A stretch of DNA of 64,000 nt from Algoriphagus aquaeductus. GTDB lineage: Bacteria > Bacteroidota > Bacteroidia > Cytophagales > Cyclobacteriaceae. Each line of letters begins with the position of its first letter. The stretch's first letter is position 1. Below are positions 61,089-64,000 of the stretch, piece after piece. A model generated the notes under the pieces. The model was given only the letters and a program-made list of their open reading frames with translations. It did no database searches and was not told the DNA's origin. The position numbers were made by a program, and so were the translations under genes. Location of the stretch: the NCBI RefSeq assembly GCF_003253485.1, contig NZ_QKTX01000002.1, positions 1-64,000 of the forward strand, in the 5' to 3' direction.

Positions 61089-62633
61089 TTAATACCCAGG
61101 GTTCTGCTCAATAGGTGCAGAGGCGTTTGTCAGGATTTCTTCCAATGGAATAGGCCAGATAAACAGGTGACTGGTATACGGAAGCGAATGGTCCGTAGGG
61201 ATGTTCACATTCGTAGTGTAGAAGTTCAATCCGGTGATGGATCTGGAGGTAGCTTTTGCCGGAATGCCGGTCATTCTGCCTTCTCCGGACAAACGGTGGA
61301 TATTCGGGAATCTTCTTCCTTCAGCAAGGAACTCAATTCTGGTTTCTCTGATGATGGCATCAATCAAGGCGTCAGCATTGGCAAAATCAGCAACAGTGTA
61401 AGCGGGTACAGTTGCAGGAAGCGCACGGCTTCTAACAGAGTTCAGCAAAGTCACCGCAGCCTGCGTATTACCCAATCTTGCATTCGCTTCAGCTGCCGCC
61501 AGGACGATTTCAGAGAAACGGATGATGATCGAAGGATCGGAGAAGGTCACCGCATCGGTGTACTTGTTGGTAAAGATTCCCAAAGGACCTTGACTTACAA
61601 ATCCGTCTGTAGCTCCTCTTACACTTCTACGGGTATCTTCCGGATGCCACCAAGTCGCTCTCCAGATCAATGGGCTTATTTTCACCAGACCACGTGCCCC
61701 CAAGTTAGGATTACCATACATGTTGGCAAGCGCACCGTTTACACCCGGGTTAGAGGCCTGCGTATTTTGGAAAGAAAATACGTTGTCTGAGCTGGTACCA
61801 CCGCTTCGGAATGGTGCCAAAGGATTGGCAGTCACTGCATATCGGCTGGTGATTTTGTTGTATTCAGTGATCACATCAGACCAACGCTTCATGTGCAGGA
61901 ATACTCTGGCTTTCAAAGCAATTGCAGTGCCTTTGTTTGCACGGAAAGGGCTGGTTCCATTACCCAAGAGCGTTTCTGCCTGATTCAAATCAGCCAAAAG
62001 CTGATCGTACACGCTCTGTACAGTTCCTCTTCCTACCGCTTCACCCGGACCTACTTTGGATACGTCATTGATAGCGAAGGTTCTGTAAGGAATACCCGGT
62101 GCAGAAGGATTGTCAGAGTACGGTCGCGAGAAATAGATCACCAATTCATGGTGAGCCAAAGCTCTCAAGAAAAGTGCCTCACCCATAAACTGGTCTCTTA
62201 CGGCTTGTGTAATCGCACCTCTGGAAACCGCACCGTCAAGATTTTCAATGACAATGTTGGCACGGTTGATCATTCGGTAAAGTGAGATCCACTGACCGTT
62301 GTTATTGGCCGTCTGAGGATTGAATCCGTTGATGTAGGTGATTTCATAGAACAACTGATCGTTGTACATGTCTTCTCCTCTCATATCACCCTGCTGGGTA
62401 GAAGCAGCACCGAAAGGATATCCTCTTTGTACCGCACCAAGGTAAAAACCACGCTGGGCGGATTCATAGATACCAAGCACTGCTGCATTGACCCGGTTGG
62501 CATCGGCAAATGCCTCTGCATCAGGAATAATGTTGGCTGGCTGCAGATCAGTCACATCGCAGGAGGAGGTAAATCCTACCATGGCCAATGCCACCAAAAC
62601 TGACTTTATTTTATTTGAAAATATATTTTTCAT
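61089..62633 (-). CDS. SusD/RagB family nutrient-binding lipoprotein
   Basis: 514 residues. The lipobox (FTSSC, Cys at about residue 25) gives an outer-membrane surface lipoprotein. The helical TPR-like SusD fold starts with DVTDLQPANIIPDAEAFADANRVNAAVLGIYE and ends in LIWPIPLEEILTNASAPIEQNPGY, the typical family end. It captures glycan or peptide ligands and lids the SusC transporter barrel. The susC gene ends 25 bp upstream. The ligand cannot be inferred. Confidence 0.95.
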   Translation of the reverse strand: MKNIFSNKIKSVLVALAMVGFTSSCDVTDLQPANIIPDAEAFADANRVNAAVLGIYESAQRGFYLGAVQRGYPFGAASTQQGDMRGEDMYNDQLFYEITYINGFNPQTANNNGQWISLYRMINRANIVIENLDGAVSRGAITQAVRDQFMGEALFLRALAHHELVIYFSRPYSDNPSAPGIPYRTFAINDVSKVGPGEAVGRGTVQSVYDQLLADLNQAETLLGNGTSPFRANKGTAIALKARVFLHMKRWSDVITEYNKITSRYAVTANPLAPFRSGGTSSDNVFSFQNTQASNPGVNGALANMYGNPNLGARGLVKISPLIWRATWWHPEDTRRSVRGATDGFVSQGPLGIFTNKYTDAVTFSDPSIIIRFSEIVLAAAEANARLGNTQAAVTLLNSVRSRALPATVPAYTVADFANADALIDAIIRETRIEFLAEGRRFPNIHRLSGEGRMTGIPAKATSRSITGLNFYTTNVNIPTDHSLPYTSHLFIWPIPLEEILTNASAPIEQNPGY

Positions 62634-62658
62634 TGTTGATCGATTTTAGGATTGAAAA

Positions 62659-64000
62659 TTAGAATCCAACATTAAGGCCCACAGACCAGGTTCTGATGAT
62701 CGGAGCCACGTTCCAGTCCACACCAAAGTTCAACTGACCGCTGTATTGGTTTGATTCAGGATCAATTCCGGAATACTTGGTGAAGATCAACGGATTCTGT
62801 ACCTGAGCAAAGAATCTAGCTGATCTGATTGCACCATTGAAAGCATTATTCAAGGTAGCAGCAGGAATTCTGTAACCCACTACGATGTTTTGGACTCTTA
62901 CGAAGTCACCTTTCTCGATGAATCTGCTGTTGGAAGCAGAAGTCTGCCAAGTGTTGGCATCACGACCGGCATACAATCTTGGGACATCAGTTACCTGACC
63001 GCTTTCCGTCCATCGACTAAGTATTTCTCTGTGATTGTTGGAGAATCCAAGACCCATCAAACCTCTCAGGGACTCGTTCATGATGTAGTTGCCACCTGAA
63101 TATCTGACGAAGATTTCCGCGTCAAAATTTCCATAGGTGAAGGAGTTTGACCATCCGCCCTGATACTTAGGCAGTGTATTTCCCAGGAAGAATTGAGTAG
63201 GCGCAGTTCCAGGAGTAGTAGTAACAGCGGGGTTTGCAGGGTCGAAAGCTCTCCAAGTAGCTGCACCTACGAGCTGAACGATGTTGTCACCACTGTAGTA
63301 CATCGCGTTTCCGTTGGCAGGGTTCACACCCGCCCACTTAAATCCATACAATTGAGCAATCGGACCACCTACTTCAGTTCTGTTGAACGTACCGGTCAAT
63401 GGCTGAACCAAGTTGGTCACTTCGTTTTGGATCCAAGTGAAGTTGAAGTCAGTGTTCCAAGAGAACTTGCCATTATTAATCACATTGGCCAAGGCACGCA
63501 ATTCAACACCTTGGTTGAACATGGCACCTACGTTCTGACTGATGGTGTTGCCTGGTACACCCAAAGAAGGAGCAGTTGGCGCATTCAATACGATACCATC
63601 GACGTTGTTTTTGAAGTAATCCGCAGAAACAGTCACTTTTCCGATGGTCATATCCAAACCAACGTTGAACTTCTTGGAAGTTTCCCACTGAAGGGCCACG
63701 TTAGCTACGTTTGTGTAACCGATACCCGCACCAGCAGCAGCCTGTACCGGACCAAAACCACCGGCATAAGGGAATGAACCACCTGGTAAGCTGACGTTAC
63801 CCACTTCAGCATAGGATGCTCTTACTTTGAAGTCAGAGATCAAAGAAGAGTTGAAAAACGACTCGTCAGAAACTCTCCATCCGATCGATCCACCCGGGAA
63901 AGTACCTCTTCTGTTTTCGGTAGCCAATTGAGAGATCCCGTCATTTCTTACTGCAAATGACAAGAGGTATTTTCCTTTGAAGCTGTAGTTGAATCTTGCG
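62659..64000 (-). CDS. SusC/RagA-type TonB-linked outer-membrane transporter (partial, N-terminus off right edge)
   Basis: The C-terminal 447 residues of a barrel; the frame is open to the right edge (ARFNYSFKGKYLLSFAVRNDG upstream of any ATG). Motifs include GSIGWRVSDESFF, RASYAEVGN, KFNVGLDMTIGKVTVSADYFKNN, YGKANIIYKDFDAEIFV-like strands (here NFDAEIFVRYSGG), FVRVQNIVVGY and the end NVAPIIRTWSVGLNVGF. It pairs with SusD, forming the TonB-dependent import complex. The plug and signal regions lie outside the window. Confidence 0.95.
   Translation of the reverse strand, partial: ARFNYSFKGKYLLSFAVRNDGISQLATENRRGTFPGGSIGWRVSDESFFNSSLISDFKVRASYAEVGNVSLPGGSFPYAGGFGPVQAAAGAGIGYTNVANVALQWETSKKFNVGLDMTIGKVTVSADYFKNNVDGIVLNAPTAPSLGVPGNTISQNVGAMFNQGVELRALANVINNGKFSWNTDFNFTWIQNEVTNLVQPLTGTFNRTEVGGPIAQLYGFKWAGVNPANGNAMYYSGDNIVQLVGAATWRAFDPANPAVTTTPGTAPTQFFLGNTLPKYQGGWSNSFTYGNFDAEIFVRYSGGNYIMNESLRGLMGLGFSNNHREILSRWTESGQVTDVPRLYAGRDANTWQTSASNSRFIEKGDFVRVQNIVVGYRIPAATLNNAFNGAIRSARFFAQVQNPLIFTKYSGIDPESNQYSGQLNFGVDWNVAPIIRTWSVGLNVGF

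Overview
The window looks like chromosome of a member of the Bacteroidota, most likely order Cytophagales and close to Algoriphagus/Cyclobacteriaceae. The evidence is a SusC/SusD pair, DUF4221 and DUF3127 proteins, a mutY-ssb-gldE block, ndk next to a DHH phosphoesterase and GldI-like FKBP lipoproteins, DUF3857 transglutaminase-like proteins, Ig-like repeat surface proteins, leaders without Shine-Dalgarno sequences, and several perfect TAnnTTTG promoter boxes. The genus is an inference. No tRNA, rRNA, CRISPR array, IS element or prophage was seen.

Layout. 1-5.2 kb holds the first 1740 residues of a giant secreted repeat protein (minus strand, running off the left edge), with a PKD domain, a SprB-like repeat and more than 16 Ig-like repeats of about 83 residues. 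5.7-31 kb is mostly housekeeping: an aldehyde dehydrogenase/esterase operon; an ECF sigma factor with a small overlapping partner; a DUF3127 OB-fold protein; RNase G with a 29-residue bL38-like ribosomal microprotein; HU; mutY-ssb-gldE; gltBD; NDH-2; yebC-yjjX; an M28 peptidase; and a ClC channel with CBS domains. The 430-bp gap at 31.0-31.4 kb carries three perfect and one near-perfect DnaA box. 31.4-54.8 kb is mostly minus strand: mtgA; two overlapping DUF3857 paralogues (one with a ruined catalytic triad); tcdA-tatD; a serine hydrolase; a TonB-dependent receptor; Mn-type SOD; tadA; two divergent phosphate transporters of different families; an overlapping oxidoreductase-deoC pair; three tandem FKBP lipoproteins; a DHH phosphoesterase; ndk; a block of about 155-bp noncoding tandem repeats; and a carotenoid desaturase.

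54.8-64 kb is the accessory, surface-oriented end. It has two plus-strand secreted lipoproteins sharing an identical 19-nt upstream element; one carries a single copy of the Ig-like repeat found in the giant protein. Between them are an S8 subtilisin-like lipoprotein and 1.1 kb of apparently gene-free DNA. A multi-hairpin repeat, a DUF202 membrane protein and a SusCD pair cut by the right edge follow.

Coherent themes are envelope and surface biology (giant adhesin-like protein, Ig-like lipoproteins, GldE- and GldI-like factors, SusCD, TonB receptor), phosphate uptake and ammonium assimilation. No complete, clearly novel multi-gene system could be demonstrated. The best leads are the DnaA-box cluster, the PiT-like protein beside the Na/Pi symporter, the active/inactive DUF3857 pair, the Ig-repeat family shared between the giant protein and a small lipoprotein, and the noncoding repeat arrays.
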